Assembly (NCBI RefSeq): GCF_963855985.1
Contig: NC_087096.1
Span: 8,184,001-8,248,000 of the forward strand
Direction: 5' to 3'
From: Ostrinia nubilalis
Taxonomy: Eukaryota; Arthropoda; Insecta; Lepidoptera; Crambidae
DNA: 64,000 nucleotides
A model generated the notes under the pieces. The model saw only the letters and a list, made by a program, of their open reading frames with translations. It was not told where the DNA came from and made no database searches. Shown piece after piece: positions 33,159 to 44,356 of this stretch; position 1 is the first letter of the stretch, and the number at the start of each line of letters is the position of its first letter. The translations under genes and the position numbers were made by a program.

Positions 33159-33385
33159 TTAAAAGTTATTACGTTTTCTTTATAATAAGTAATTGAAAGA
33201 AATAAAAATCTATAAAAAATAAAAAAAAATCTCAAAAAAAAAATTTGACCTTTTTTTTGTCGATAAAAATAGGTCTAGTTTTACTTCAATTCATATGTGC
33301 ATTTTATCGTGACTCACACTGTATCACAGTATCTCTACTTAATCTGTGCACTGTATGCAATCATCCCCACTCCACTGTTCGGTGT

Positions 33386-34023
33386 CCCTTCTTACCCACC
33401 GCACTACCAAACCACACTACCAGTAGTGTCGTGGGGAATATTTTTTCCCTTCTACACTACCAAGCCAGTAGTGTCGTGGGTAATTTTTAATGGCCATACA
33501 TCTTCATTCCCATCGACACTACTACCATAACTAAATGTAAAATTTGTAAAATTTTGGATTGTTTTGTAATAAATTATGTTTATATGCAACCCTAACCTCT
33601 GTGCAATTTTGCAGTTTGACGGAATTCCTGAAAATAAAATATTACCTAAAAGGGCTTATAATAATAATTAGTTGAAACATCTAAACTATTCACTTATGTA
33701 CATGTTACGGTTAATGTACAAGTAAAACGCTTTCAAATGATACCAAACACGGCATATTTATCTTAACTTAATTTTTTTACTCTGTATGGTTTGTCCGCTA
33801 GAGGGCGCCACATTAGATTGTTGTGAAACCCCATATAGCCTACTAGCTTTCCGCCCGCGGCTTCGCCCGCGTGGAATTTTGTCTGTCACAGAAAAACTTT
33901 ATCGCGCGCGTCCCTGTTTCAAAAACCGGGATAAAAACTATCCTATGTTCTTTCCCGGGACTTCAACTATCTCTATGCCAAATTTCATCAAAATCGGTTG
34001 CGAGGTTTAAGCGGGAAAGCGTA

Positions 34024-34056
<33 letters not shown>

Positions 34057-34540
34057 GTTACTTTCGCATTTATAATATTAGTTGGGATATAGTTGGGATA
34101 ACCAGCGGACAATTAAGACGCTTCTAATGATTATGTCATTTGTCGAATTCTGATAAGTAGTTTAGAAGTTACGAGGGAACAGATGAACATAGGTAGGTAC
34201 ATACATAGCCTGTCAAAATCATAACCCTCCTTTTGCTTTGCCGTAGTCGGGTAAAAATAATTTAATTTTTGTTTTTCTTTCACGCACAGTTATATAGGTA
34301 TAAATACAGTGAATTCCGTCAACTGCAAATTTGCACAGAGGTTTGGGTTGCATATAAACATAATTTATTACAAAACAATCTAAAATTTTACAAATTTTAC
34401 ATTTAGTTATGGTAGTAGTGTCGATGGGAATGAAGATGTATGTTACCCACGACACTACTGGCTTGGTAGTGCAGAAGGGAAAAAATATTCCCCACGACAC
34501 TACTGGTAGTGTGGTTTGGTAGTGCGGTGGGTCAGAAGGG
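33386..34540. mobile_element. foldback hAT-like element with 8-bp duplication
   Basis: Arms of about 240 nt are inverted (33386-33625 and 34312-34540), starting CCCTTCTTACCCACCGCACT and ending GGTGGGTCAGAAGGG. TTCGGTGT lies outside both ends (33378-33385 and 34541-34548). Each arm carries two copies of AGTAGTGTCGTGGG. The interior includes a lepidopteran short repeat (33836-34083). No ORF of note. It landed in an older repeat whose other copies are at 53100-54120. Confidence 0.82.
33836..34083 (+). repeat. lepidopteran short interspersed repeat, fullest copy
   Basis: Head CTTTCCGCCCGCGGCTTCGC, middle TTTCCCGGGACTTCAAC and AAATTTCATCAAAATCGGTT, a GACA microsatellite at about 34025-34056, and tail TTTATAATATTAGTTGGGAT. 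Resembles the small Helitron- or SINE-like repeats common in moths. Relatives are at 20050-20196 and 60025-60224. Confidence 0.78.
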
Positions 34541-34548
34541 TTCGGTGT

Positions 34549-34908
34549 GTGTTCACATTAACTTGACTTGGCTAATTTCGCGCAGTGTAAATGCAGCTTA
34601 AAAGCAGCATGATTTGCTGGCTGACTTGACAGATTCACAGATGACAGAATTGACAGATTGCCGGCCAGCAGCTGACTGACTGACTGAAAGTTCTTCATAT
34701 ATTATTTTCAATATTTCTTTTCGTATTTTTAAAGAGAAAACAAATAGTAAATTCAATTTAAATTGGTATGAATAAGTTTATAATTGGAACTTTAGTACTG
34801 TGAAAACTTTGTAGTGTATTGTGAACTTTATAGTGCTTTGTGAATTATACAGCACTATAAACATACTCATCGTAAAACGACCTCTTACAGGGATTGCTAT
34901 ACATTACA
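34549..34908. other. 5' region of gankyrin gene, overlapping an old repeat
   Basis: The first 60 bases (TTCACATTAACTTGACTTGG.. to GTGTAAATGCAGC) belong to the repeat family also seen at 51365-51425 and 54020-54085. The remaining 300 bp, with CTGACTGACTGAAAG and AT-rich sequence up to the ATG at 34909, should hold the promoter and 5' UTR. No clear TATA or initiator was identified. Confidence 0.5.
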
Positions 34909-36984
34909 ATGTCTATCAATTCTATTTACGAAGTAGCCTACAAAGGAGATTTTAATCAAATAAAAGTGAAAGTTGATGAGAACATATCATTAGCTAAGGC
35001 CACTGATGAAGTAAGTTAACCCATTTAGACCGATAATTATTTTTGTAAATAAAAATTGATTTTTCAGCAAAAACTTACAAAGGGAAGCCTAAAAATCATG
35101 AAAAAAATATTTAAAAAAATAATCCATAAATAGGGGGCCGTGGGGAGCCCGTACCATATAGGGTACAGTAGGTCTATATGCACGCAAAACATACTAGTTG
35201 TTCAAAGAAGGTTTTTATTTATTTTTGTATGATATAAAATAAAAATAAAATCATACAATCACTAGTATCACACTTGGCATATCTTGTAAGACGTTTTCTG
35301 TGATACTAACCACATTTGGTTCTTTTTTCCTACCTTCTCCGAAGTTAGTGAGGATAGCTGAAGAAGACCTGGCTTCTTCTGATTTGTTACATTTAGTGCT
35401 ATCCATAATCGCATTTAGCAACACGACGATGGAAATTTAGCAAATCCATTGAAGAAAACTCTGAGGGTTGTTATTTACATTGACACTATCTTTATCGCCT
35501 AAATCTTCGTCAGTCTGATCATCATTAGCGGTTATCTGACAAGACAGCAGTAGAAAAATACCAAAATTGCTTTATGTTTGCTGAAATTATCAAATTTTTC
35601 ATGATTTGTGGCAATAAAGTGAAGTATCAATTGCCTAAAACAAATAAAAATAATAAAAATTAAATTATATTTTTTCGCACGATTTGCTCATGCATAGACC
35701 TACTGTACCTTATACGGTACACCTATTTTAGACTGGAATAAACCGTATAAAAATAATCTCAATAATATTTTTTTTTGTAGTCATGATATCTATTGTACTC
35801 TATTTTTCAAATAAAATTGATAAATAACATAATTTACCATGAATAATAAGAAATTATACCTTCTTAAATACATTGTAAATATTTTTTTTGTTTTCTGTCG
35901 AGGAATTTCATAAATATTTCCGAAACCACTTGTTAAAACATATTTTTATTTTTTTTTATGTAAAATAATCACTTTAAGCTTACTGTTACAATCATTTTTA
36001 CAAATTGATAACAGTTTGGTACTTCAAAATATTTTCAAAAAGATACCGTACCACATAGGGTACGGTAGGGCTAAATGGGTTAAACAATGTTATGTTAATT
36101 ACATATTGTCAGGTAGCAAAGTTCAAAGAAACTTTATATACTGTACTCTTTATTTTTTCACTATAATATCGCGGGAACCCTATATAATTGTTGTGTGTTT
36201 TTAGAATGGGCGTCTTCTCTTGCACTGGGCTGCCATTGGTGGAAATGAAAACTTGGTTGACTTTTTGATTGATAGTGGAAGTCCTGTAAACTCTGTAGAT
36301 GATACAAACTCCAGCCCTCTGACATTGGCTGCCTCAGCTGGAAGACTTGCTGTGGTTAAGTTATTGATTGACCGAGGAGCAGATGTACACCATCAAAATA
36401 ATCGAGGTCAATCATCATTGCATTATGCTTGTTCAAAAGGACATATCGAGGTAAAGTTTACTTTAAAGAATCATAATATGAAAAAAAAAATGTAACAATT
36501 GGATTAGTTGATCTTTAAATTATTTATTTTTAAATTTTAGATTGCAAATTTGCTAATTGAAGCTGGTGCTAATGTTAATCAAACAGATGCATTAAAAGCT
36601 ACACCATTGCACCGTGCGGCTGCTCAGGGTAGAACTAATATTGTTGACATGCTAATAAAGTCCCCAGAATTAAAAATAGATTCCCAAGATTCTACTGGAG
36701 CAACTCCTTTGTAAGTATCTTCATAAATTCTTTGATCGATTTCATTATTTATTTAGCAGTTCCTTTTAAAAATTAATAAATGAAGTCAGTCTAGGTACTA
36801 ATTTATTATTCCACTTTGTTTTTTTTATTTCAGACATTTGGCTTGTGAAGAAGACCGAGAAGTTGTAGCTTGTATGCTTCTGAAAGCAGGATCAAATATC
36901 CAAATTGAAAATGTTGATAAAAAATCTCCTCTAGATTTGTGTTCAATGAAATTAAAAAATACGTTAGAAGCGTTAATACATTAA
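34909..36984 (+). CDS. PSMD10: gankyrin / 26S proteasome non-ATPase regulatory subunit 10 (4 exons)
   Basis: An ankyrin-repeat chaperone that helps assemble the proteasome base in the cytosol and nucleus. Exons are 34909-35010, 36205-36450, 36541-36710 and 36834-36984, all with GT..AG introns. The sum of 669 nt gives 222 aa (human is 226). The N-terminus MSINSIYEVAYKGDFNQIK is the short first ankyrin cap. Exons 2-4 carry repeats of the usual form: GRLLLHWAAIGGNENLVDFL, SPLTLAASAGRLAVVKLLID, SSLHYACSKGHIE, TPLHRAAAQGRTNIVDML and TPLHLACEEDREVVACMLL. The C-terminal KKSPLDLCSMKLKNTLEALI caps the stack and resembles the gankyrin end. Intron 1 (1.2 kb) is mostly a piggyBac-type MITE that starts 6 nt after the donor. 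No break or lost repeat. Confidence 0.93.
35020..36079. mobile_element. piggyBac-type MITE in gankyrin intron 1
   Basis: Ends CCCATTTAGACC and GGGCTAAATGGG are inverted (one mismatch) and bounded by TTAA (35016-35019 and 36080-36083). Palindromic phrases built on TACC..TATA..GGTACRGTAGG occur at about 35150, 35700 and 36045. On the minus strand a 51-codon frame (35406-35251) and an acidic stretch (DDQTDEDLGDKDS) further upstream could be transposase debris, but I do not recognise them firmly. Length 1060 bp. Confidence 0.82.
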
Positions 36985-39930
36985 ACCCAGACTTTCATTT
37001 CAATTTACACAAATCATTAATAGTGTAAAAAAATGAATTCACGAAGTTTAGCTTGTCTAGGGCTACCATCCGTCCGGGATTCTTCAGATTTGTTTAGGGT
37101 GCGTCCGAGCGGGGTTTCATTTAAAGTCCGGGCTTAAAAAAAAACATTTTTAGTGTCGTAATTGGTGTCTTTGGTAAAGTGGACGCGTGTCCAACATAGT
37201 CACCATTATTTTTAGCCATAAGTACAATGACATGGATGTGACATGGTCTAAAACCATGTAGTGATATAGCGAAGTTATTCTGTGCTTATGATAAATACCT
37301 ATTATTGCAGTGCTTATTGTATGTCTGTAATGCTATTCATTTAAATTAAATCTAATTATTATATAAATTTTAAAAAAATCGCAATTTCTAATAGCTGTTT
37401 AAAAAATACCTACCTAGTACCATTGAGTTATAATGTACTACGTACTAGAGAAGACATGTCAACTAGACTGTTTCTGGCACGTAAATAGGTCCATGGACCG
37501 AAATTCAATTAGTATGTGCTCAGCGGTTGCTGTGACAACACGCTTGAGTGCAGTTTTGTTTTTTGAAATATGCCATCCTATAGACGAAAATACTGTTCAA
37601 ATAACTCCAGATACATATTAAGTAAAAATCAAGGAATGACTTTTTACCATTAAGTTGTACATTTATGCACTTTAAAACACTAATTTAATTTTAATTTGTT
37701 AATTACAAGGCGTCACCGCGGCGGCAGCCATTTTACGAAAATTTCAAAGAAATAAAAATCGCAGACTTGACACTGACGCATAAATTAGTATACGAAAGGA
37801 AGGTTAATACAGCAATAAAAAGATTTTTTTAAAGATTATAAGCACTTTGTATTGCACAAATTACTAATAGTCCCGTCCAGCCCCTTGTGTTAAGCTAAAT
37901 AAGCTTGGGTTACGGGTGGGCTCACACAATAGTCGTGCGGCATCATGGATCAAACTTGTTTGAATCTCACTGCTGTTGTTCGTATGCGACTGGTTAGTTA
38001 GTAAATCACCCTAATTATTGACACCTAGCTCACGAGATAGGCTAAAATTATAATAATTGTACAGTGTGTCTGGTCACCAGTGTCCGACCCGTTAGGGTGC
38101 AGTAATATGATCAATTTAATCGACAAATCCAGTATTAAAAAATTACAGCTATTTTAATTTTTTTAGTTTCTGAGTCCGGATGGATTCATTTATTTACCAA
38201 ATCTACCGATGTACAGGACCTATGAGTATAAAAGTGATTCGTTCGACAGCTGAAAAAGTAAGCAATACGTTGTCATCAAAAGCTTCCATTTAAATTTCTT
38301 AGAAACACTTGGTAAAAAGACTTCTTTTTAGATTTTTCAATGTTACAAAAAACTAGAAAGTTTTACATTTTTAGATGCACTAAGTCATTACCTAAAAACT
38401 GATATACCTTGGCTTTAAATCAACTAGTCTAGGTGCTAGCTACACAGGAGATGCAGCGGTGAAAAGGAGAGGTGGGAATAGTCCCGTAACTTCTACCTCA
38501 CAGCTATTATACGTGTACTCAACCACTGAGATAGTTAACAATAGAGACAATAAAATAACTGAAAGTTTCTGACTTTCAGTTATTTTATTGGTTCTGGAGT
38601 GAAGGCGTGGGTCATCCCTAGCTTTGTTCCTACCGTGACGAGTGGGAATTTTTCTAAAATCTCAAGATGGACTGACTGAAGATAGCAGGAAGACGCTGGG
38701 TGCAGGCCACTATCAACTGGGCGATGTGGAAATCATTAGAGGAGGCCTTTGTTCAGCAGTGGACGTCCAGTAGCTAAAATGATGATGACGATGTTTCCTT
38801 ACAGTATCCAATTCAATAGGCAGAAACTAAACGTAAACGAAGTGTCGCCTCTGTAATGGTATCATTATCTATAACTCATAATATTTCGTGCGCTGTTGGA
38901 TGACAGTTTTAAACTAGAGATGGGTATTTTTTTTATCGAATTAGAAAATACCAGTTAACGATTCTCAAGGCGATTATCGATTACATTAGATTTTAATCGG
39001 GAAGAAAAATAATTAATGACTTAAGCATACGCACTTGTAGCACAAGTAACACGATTAGCCTCAGTCCCCTCAGTTGTGAATTCGGAATCGCCAGTTGTAA
39101 TTTTAAAATCGCATCACAGAGTGAAGTAACTAACACCAAAAAAACGGCAGAGCGAAGTGATTTCGAATGTTTCAACTGCTACGTTTTGTCACTTGTCTAG
39201 GAGGGCTAATTTTAGTCTAAGGGAGGGGAGCTTAGATTACATTACAGGAAACGCACAATATAATAAAAGAAAATAATGTAAGTAGCTGAACCTTTTTGCT
39301 ATTGAGCACCATGAAAATTTAACACAATTTAGCCGATTTGTTTATTTTCACAATCGTTTCACAATGTCTATGATGAGGCGACCGCAGGAACGTCACTATT
39401 CGTGCAATCCTATCAATGAAGTACGACATTTTCTGGTGCAGATTTTATCGCCATAAATTATGAAACTTGATAGTCATGGATTTGACTGACAGCTGTCCGT
39501 CAAATTCCCGCCCCGCACCCCGCACTGTACATATTTTGTTCGCGATGTCTGTTCTATACGTAGTAATATTACTTCAATGCCTAGTACCTAAAACAAAGTT
39601 TCTCTTTGGCTATATCACCTGAAAATAACAAGAACCGCAATTATAAATTTCCTTATTTAGAAGCCTTGTATTTTATTTTATTTTTAAATTAGGTTTAGTT
39701 TAGATTAATTAAGTAGTTAACTTTAAATATTATTATGTAATATTTTATTTTGGCAAATAAACTTTATAAAATTAAATTTCCTAGGAAATTGGGAAATTGA
39801 TAAACGTTCTGCACAGATGAGAGAGTAGGTGATGTCTAAAGATTTCCTATCTCAACCAGTCTCACAGGCGTCAAAACAGCACGTAATAGCAGTAATAGCA
39901 GGCCTCCGTCACTCGCCTATGCCGGCCGAG
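36985..39930. other. intergenic region, no firm gene
   Basis: The gankyrin 3' UTR should occupy the first few hundred bases. Nothing else shows coding features; the 62-codon frame at 37433-37621 has no support. At 38640-38790 an RTE LINE tail fragment is visible. Near 38530-38590 ATAAAATAACTGAAAGTTTC pairs with CTTTCAGTTATTTTAT as a short hairpin. A GC patch near 37700-37730 is unexplained. Confidence 0.5.
38640..38790 (+). pseudogene. RTE-type LINE 3' tail fragment
   Basis: The plus strand reads GRRWVQATINWAMWKSLEEA followed by FVQQWTSSS, the C-terminal tail shared with 4455-4680, then GATGATGATGACGATG. Only about 40 codons are left and upstream sequence is unrelated. Confidence 0.7.
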
Positions 39931-40725
39931 ATAATGAAGAATGTTCACTAATTTTGTTTTTTAGCTTTCTGTATTCTCTGTTAAAAATAAAAAATACACG
40001 TGAAAGAATTATTTCGATACGTCAATTAGTTTCCAAGATATTGAATTTTAAAAGTGCGGGCGGCGGCCGGCCCGCCATTTTATGCGCGTGACGTCATATT
40101 ACAACGACTGGCTCATATTTGTATGGGTGGAATCTTGCAAACTGAATTAAGACCCACTTCCAGGCAACCGATTAAGCTGAAATTTCGCAAACACATGTGA
40201 TTTGGATGACCATGCAATATTATGATGACATGGAGCTGATCTGATGATGGAGCTGGAAGGTGGCCATAGGAACTCTATAATAAAACGACTTAAATGCATC
40301 GAGTTTGGGCTCGTTCGTTTTGTATTGATGAGTATTTTAATTCTATATAGTAATCGGGGTCTAATGATGGAGCTGGAAGGTAATTCGCAATAAAACGACA
40401 CAATCGCATCAAGTTTGGGTTTGGTTCAATTTTAATTTCTGTGATGGGTCTGGGTGTTAATATGTATAATAAGTTTGTATTTACAAAAAAAAAATTATTT
40501 AAGTATGTTTATATCCGTTTTCTAGTGAGCGGACGCTGTGAATGTACGTCACACGGGGTCACGTGACCGTCGGCGGGACTCAATATTTAAGCGAACTTTG
40601 AATGCCTATAAAATCATAACTACTGGGTATTTTTGAATGAAATAAAAACTAATGTATTTGTAAATGTAAAAGCTTAACTGTAACATAGGTTTCAAGTGAT
40701 TTTGCATACCTAGTAACATTCTCAA
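39931..40725 (+). repeat. interspersed repeat, longer copy
   Basis: It begins ATAATGAAGAATGTTCACTA and ends near ACCTAGTAACATTCTCAATT. The same sequence recurs in direct orientation at 41143-41650, minus an internal block (about 40057-40347). Inside, GATGATGGAGCTGGAAGGT with its following 70-80 bp occurs twice in tandem (about 40236 and 40361). It carries GGGGTCACGTGACCGTCGGC. No ORF. The TE class is unknown. Confidence 0.75.
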
Positions 40726-41142
40726 TTACCTACAGCGCGCGACAACTCCAAGTTGCAAATCAGTCAGGGCCGCCACGCGCCTGTGTACAACACATGCGTA
40801 CCTATACACGCTCGGTCGATCATCGTCGCAATCAAGGTTTATTGTTCCAACAGCACTGTTATTCGTCTTTATAATGGAAAATCGTAATATTTAGAAATAA
40901 TAATTAACTGTAGTAATTTAAATAATTAAAAATAACTGAATTTTTTAAATAAATTTAAAATAGATACTTTTGACAAAAAGCTGTAGCAAAAACATTATTT
41001 TAGCTAATAAAAACATTAACTTTACTTCACCGTGTCTTGTTTCCGACACTACACCTTTTAAAACGTTTGTCCAATTTCGAATTATCGCAACACTGAAGTT
41101 TATTAACCGCTTGAGTCCCAGAGGGCATTCATTAATGTCATA

Positions 41143-41650
41143 ACAATGAAGAATGTTCACTAATTTTGTTTTCTAGCTTTCTGTATTCTCTTTTAAAAAT
41201 AAAAAATACACGTGAAAGAATTATTTCGATACGTCAATTAGTTTCCAAGATATTGAATTTTAAAAGTGCGTAGTAATCAGGGTCTAATGATGGAGCTGGA
41301 AGGTAATTCGCAATAAAACGACACAATCGCATCAAGTTTGGGTTTGGTTCAATTTTAATTTCTGTGATGGGTCTGGGTGTTAATATGTATAATAAGTTTG
41401 TATTTACAAAAAAAAATGTATTTAAGTATGTTTATATCCGTTTTCTAGTGAGCGGACACTGTGAATGTACGTCACGCGGGGTCACGTGACCGTCGGCGGG
41501 ACTCAATATTTAAGCGAACTTTGAATGCCTATAAAATCATAACTACTGGGTATTTTTGAATGAAATAAAAACTAATGTATTTGTAAATGTAAAAGCCTAA
41601 CTGTAACATAGGTTTCAAGTGATTTTGCATACCTAGTAACATTCTCAATT
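41143..41650 (+). repeat. interspersed repeat, shorter copy with internal deletion
   Basis: Matches 39931-40056 and then jumps at AAAAGTGCG to the part matching 40348-40725. The deletion removes one of the two GATGGAGCTGGAAGGT units. The copies are about 1.2 kb apart and highly similar. Confidence 0.78.
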
Positions 41651-42796
41651 GATTATCTATTGTGTCTAGATTCGCGGGCCTTGAAGGATTAATAGGTACT
41701 TTGGAGATGGTACGAAATACAAACACCACTAGATTAACGTTTGCCAATCGTAAATACAATACATGCTTCTTAAAATTAAGTTTTTATTTATTTTACTTTG
41801 CTTATACAACCCTGACGCTTGAGCTGCGAGGTAGATAAATTCTGATTACAAAAAATTGCGCTCTTGTGAGCGTAGTATTAAGGTGCGATTTCGAATGCAC
41901 CAGGTTCGTTGCAAATTTTGCATTATTATTATTACCGTTAAAATGTCGGCATCTGATCCTGATCAAAGGAGTGCAATTTCTGTTGCTGGGTAAATCCGCG
42001 AAACAGTAAAAAACTTATGTTCCGATCGATAAAAAAAAAACTGTTGTAGTTCTGGTAAATTAAACTTCTGAATAACGATTCATACAAGTTTCCACATAAG
42101 GCGCCATGATCCATATTGATTAAATACTTCAAGTTATTTCGATAATCAAGAAAACACGCACTAAACGTCATTACCATCACAGTAAAAATACTGACCTTTG
42201 CCGTTGTCTTTTAATTTTTTTTACTTTACCTATACACAGACCAGATTTTGATTATAAATTTAAAATGTACATATTTACCGTGACAAAATAACAAAATTAT
42301 ATTGAAATCGTATTAGCCAATAAAATGGAATCATGAATTGAAATATTGTCACGAGAAATCGTCATAGCCATCGCGGCAGCATCAAAGGTTCTTTAATGTG
42401 GCCGCGACGCGACTTATCCCCGCTTGTGTCCGCGCGTCCCACTCTTCAATTCGTTGCTCGTAACAGAACAGAATGCACGTAAAATTTACGCAGCTCCGAG
42501 ACTTTTTAAACTCCGAAAACGAGAGACACTCGCAGTTTGTCATCGGCTCGCGTCATTCCCATTTTGTGCGATTTGGTAAGTTTTATATATCGATATTTTT
42601 CTAATAATTAGCACTTTGTAGCATGTGATTACAATAAAAAAATGGCGATATTGAGGTGTCCCAATAGTGGTGACAATTATTTTTATATAATTTTAAAATC
42701 GTTTTCGTCATTACCATTAACATCATTACCATATCATTTAGGCTTATGGTGATGACACTTTGTATATGGTAATGATGACTATGAATGGTTTCCTAA
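41651..42796. other. intergenic, no gene recognised
   Basis: AT-rich. At 42470-42585 a GC-richer segment ends in GATTTGGTAAGTTTT, which resembles an untranslated first exon followed by a splice donor, but no matching downstream exon was found. At 42700-42775 the word CATTACCAT is repeated. A similar run is at 50790-50870. Confidence 0.4.
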
Positions 42797-43009
42797 AAGA
42801 ACAATGGGACAAAACGTCCCCAGAACTGTAGCACTTTAATACCTACCTTATAATATGATAGTACATGATAATACTATAATTTTATTATAATATGACAGCT
42901 CAAGTGTGACATGCATGTCTCAGAAAAAAGTTATATCTAAAATAAGAATCCATAAGCAACCCTGAAAAAATACATACAAAATCACTTTTGACCGACTTCA
43001 ATGGGTATC

Positions 43010-43345
43010 ACGACAGCTTGACCCCGGGACAATTCGACTCCTGTGACAACTCGACCCCTGCGACAACTCAAACCCTGCGACAACTTGATTTTTTTCAACA
43101 CTCAACACTTTTGACTTACTTCAAATGGTTTCACGACTGCTGGACCATACGACAGCTGAACCCTACGACCACTCGAACCCTCCGACAACTTGACCCCTGC
43201 GACAACTCGATTAAATTACTTTTGACCTACTTCAAACGGTATCACGACTGCTTGAGCGTTAAGAAAACTCGACCTGGACACCTCGATCCTTGCGACAAGT
43301 CGATCTCTATTACAACTCGACCCCTGTGACAAGTCGAACACTGCG
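43010..43345 (+). repeat. minisatellite of GACAACTCGACCCCTGC units
   Basis: Units of about 14-16 bp with consensus GACAACTCGACCCCTGC, in irregular tandem broken by AT-rich spacers. Related runs occur at 43480-43600 in the same orientation and at 43690-43800 and 44150-44240 inverted (GTCGCAGGGGTCGAGTTGTC). Confidence 0.82.
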
Positions 43346-43800
43346 ACACGTCAACCCCTGCGACTACTCTGAGCATTTATTCTAGATTCTGTTCAGGCAT
43401 TGATTGATGGAGCTAAATGGTTTACAATAAGTATCATAGTTGTCATCGGGGTCGAACTGTCGTAGGTTCCCTACGACAGTTCGACAACTGGACCCCTGTG
43501 ACAACTCGACCCCTGCGATAACAAGATTAAATTAATTTTAACCTACTTTAAACGAAGCTCGACCCTACAAAAACTTGACCCGGACAACTCGACCCCTACG
43601 ACAAGTCCAAAATATTCAACTATGATACTTATTGTAAACCATTTAGCTCCATCAATCAATGCCTGAACTGTATCTACAATAAATGCTCAGAGTAGTCGCA
43701 GGGGTTGACGTGTCACAGTGTTCGACTTGTCACAGGGTCACAAGTACAAGTTGTCGGAGGGTTCGAGTGGTCGTAGGGTTAAGCAGTCGTAGGGTCCAGC

Positions 43801-44093
43801 CACTAGCGGCGTAAGGGGGGGGGGGGGTACTCATCAGGGGGTGACAAAAGTCACGCAGATTAGTACTCATTGGGGGGGGGGGGGGGTGTTGCGATTAGTA
43901 TCATATAGCTCATTCGAACTAACACCTTTCATTCATTCAATCGGTAACCCAAAAGAGGGGGTGCACCAGACCATTTTGGGGTGTCTTACCTCCCCACTAT
44001 ATGTATACCCAACTTACTTACATTAAGGACTTATGACGGGGGATGCTGTGCTGTGCTATGCCCCGGGTGCCAACCCATGCTACGCCGCCACTG
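43801..44093. mobile_element. roughly 290-bp MITE with two long G-runs
   Basis: Ends CACTAGCGGCGTA and TACGCCGCCACTG are inverted with two mismatches. TCCAGC lies at both borders (43795-43800 and 44094-44099). Inside are uninterrupted G-runs of 13 (43815-43827) and 15 (43872-43886), each after TACTCAT or GTAA-type sequence. No coding frame. Confidence 0.7.
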
Positions 44094-44356
44094 TCCAGCA
44101 GTCGTGAAACCATTATTTTGAAGTAAGTTAAAAGTGTTGAGTGTTGAAAAAAATCAAGTTGTCGCAGGGTTTGAGTTGTAGCAGGGGTCGAGTTGTCACA
44201 GGGGTCGAATTGTCCCGGGGTCAAGCTGTCGTGCCCTTTGAAATTGGTCAAAAGTGATTTTGTATGTATTTTTTCAGGGTTGCTTATGAATTTTTATTTT
44301 TGATATAACTTTTCTGAGACATGTCACACTTGAGCTGTCATATAATAAAATTATAG

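Larger units (their letters stand above)
31739..33321. mobile_element. Tc1/mariner-like inverted-repeat element (copy A) with a piggyBac relic inside
   Basis: Arms of about 200 nt are inverted: GTGAGTCACGATAAAGTGTA.. at the left and ..TTTATCGTGACTCACACTG at the right, flanked by TA. Subterminal blocks GACCTCTTTTTTGTCGAT and GATATACC..TTATTTTATCAGG match copy B at 55426-57090. The left terminus has lost two bases relative to copy B. A piggyBac-like element (32265-33158) is inserted in the right arm at TTAA. No Tc1 transposase is present. Confidence 0.82.

Noticed and set aside
37433..37621. 62-codon plus-strand frame downstream of gankyrin
   Set aside because: No domain or splice support; likely chance.
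43010..43345. CRISPR-like array of short repeats
   Set aside because: Units are contiguous and degenerate with no unique spacers, in a eukaryotic genome; it is a minisatellite.
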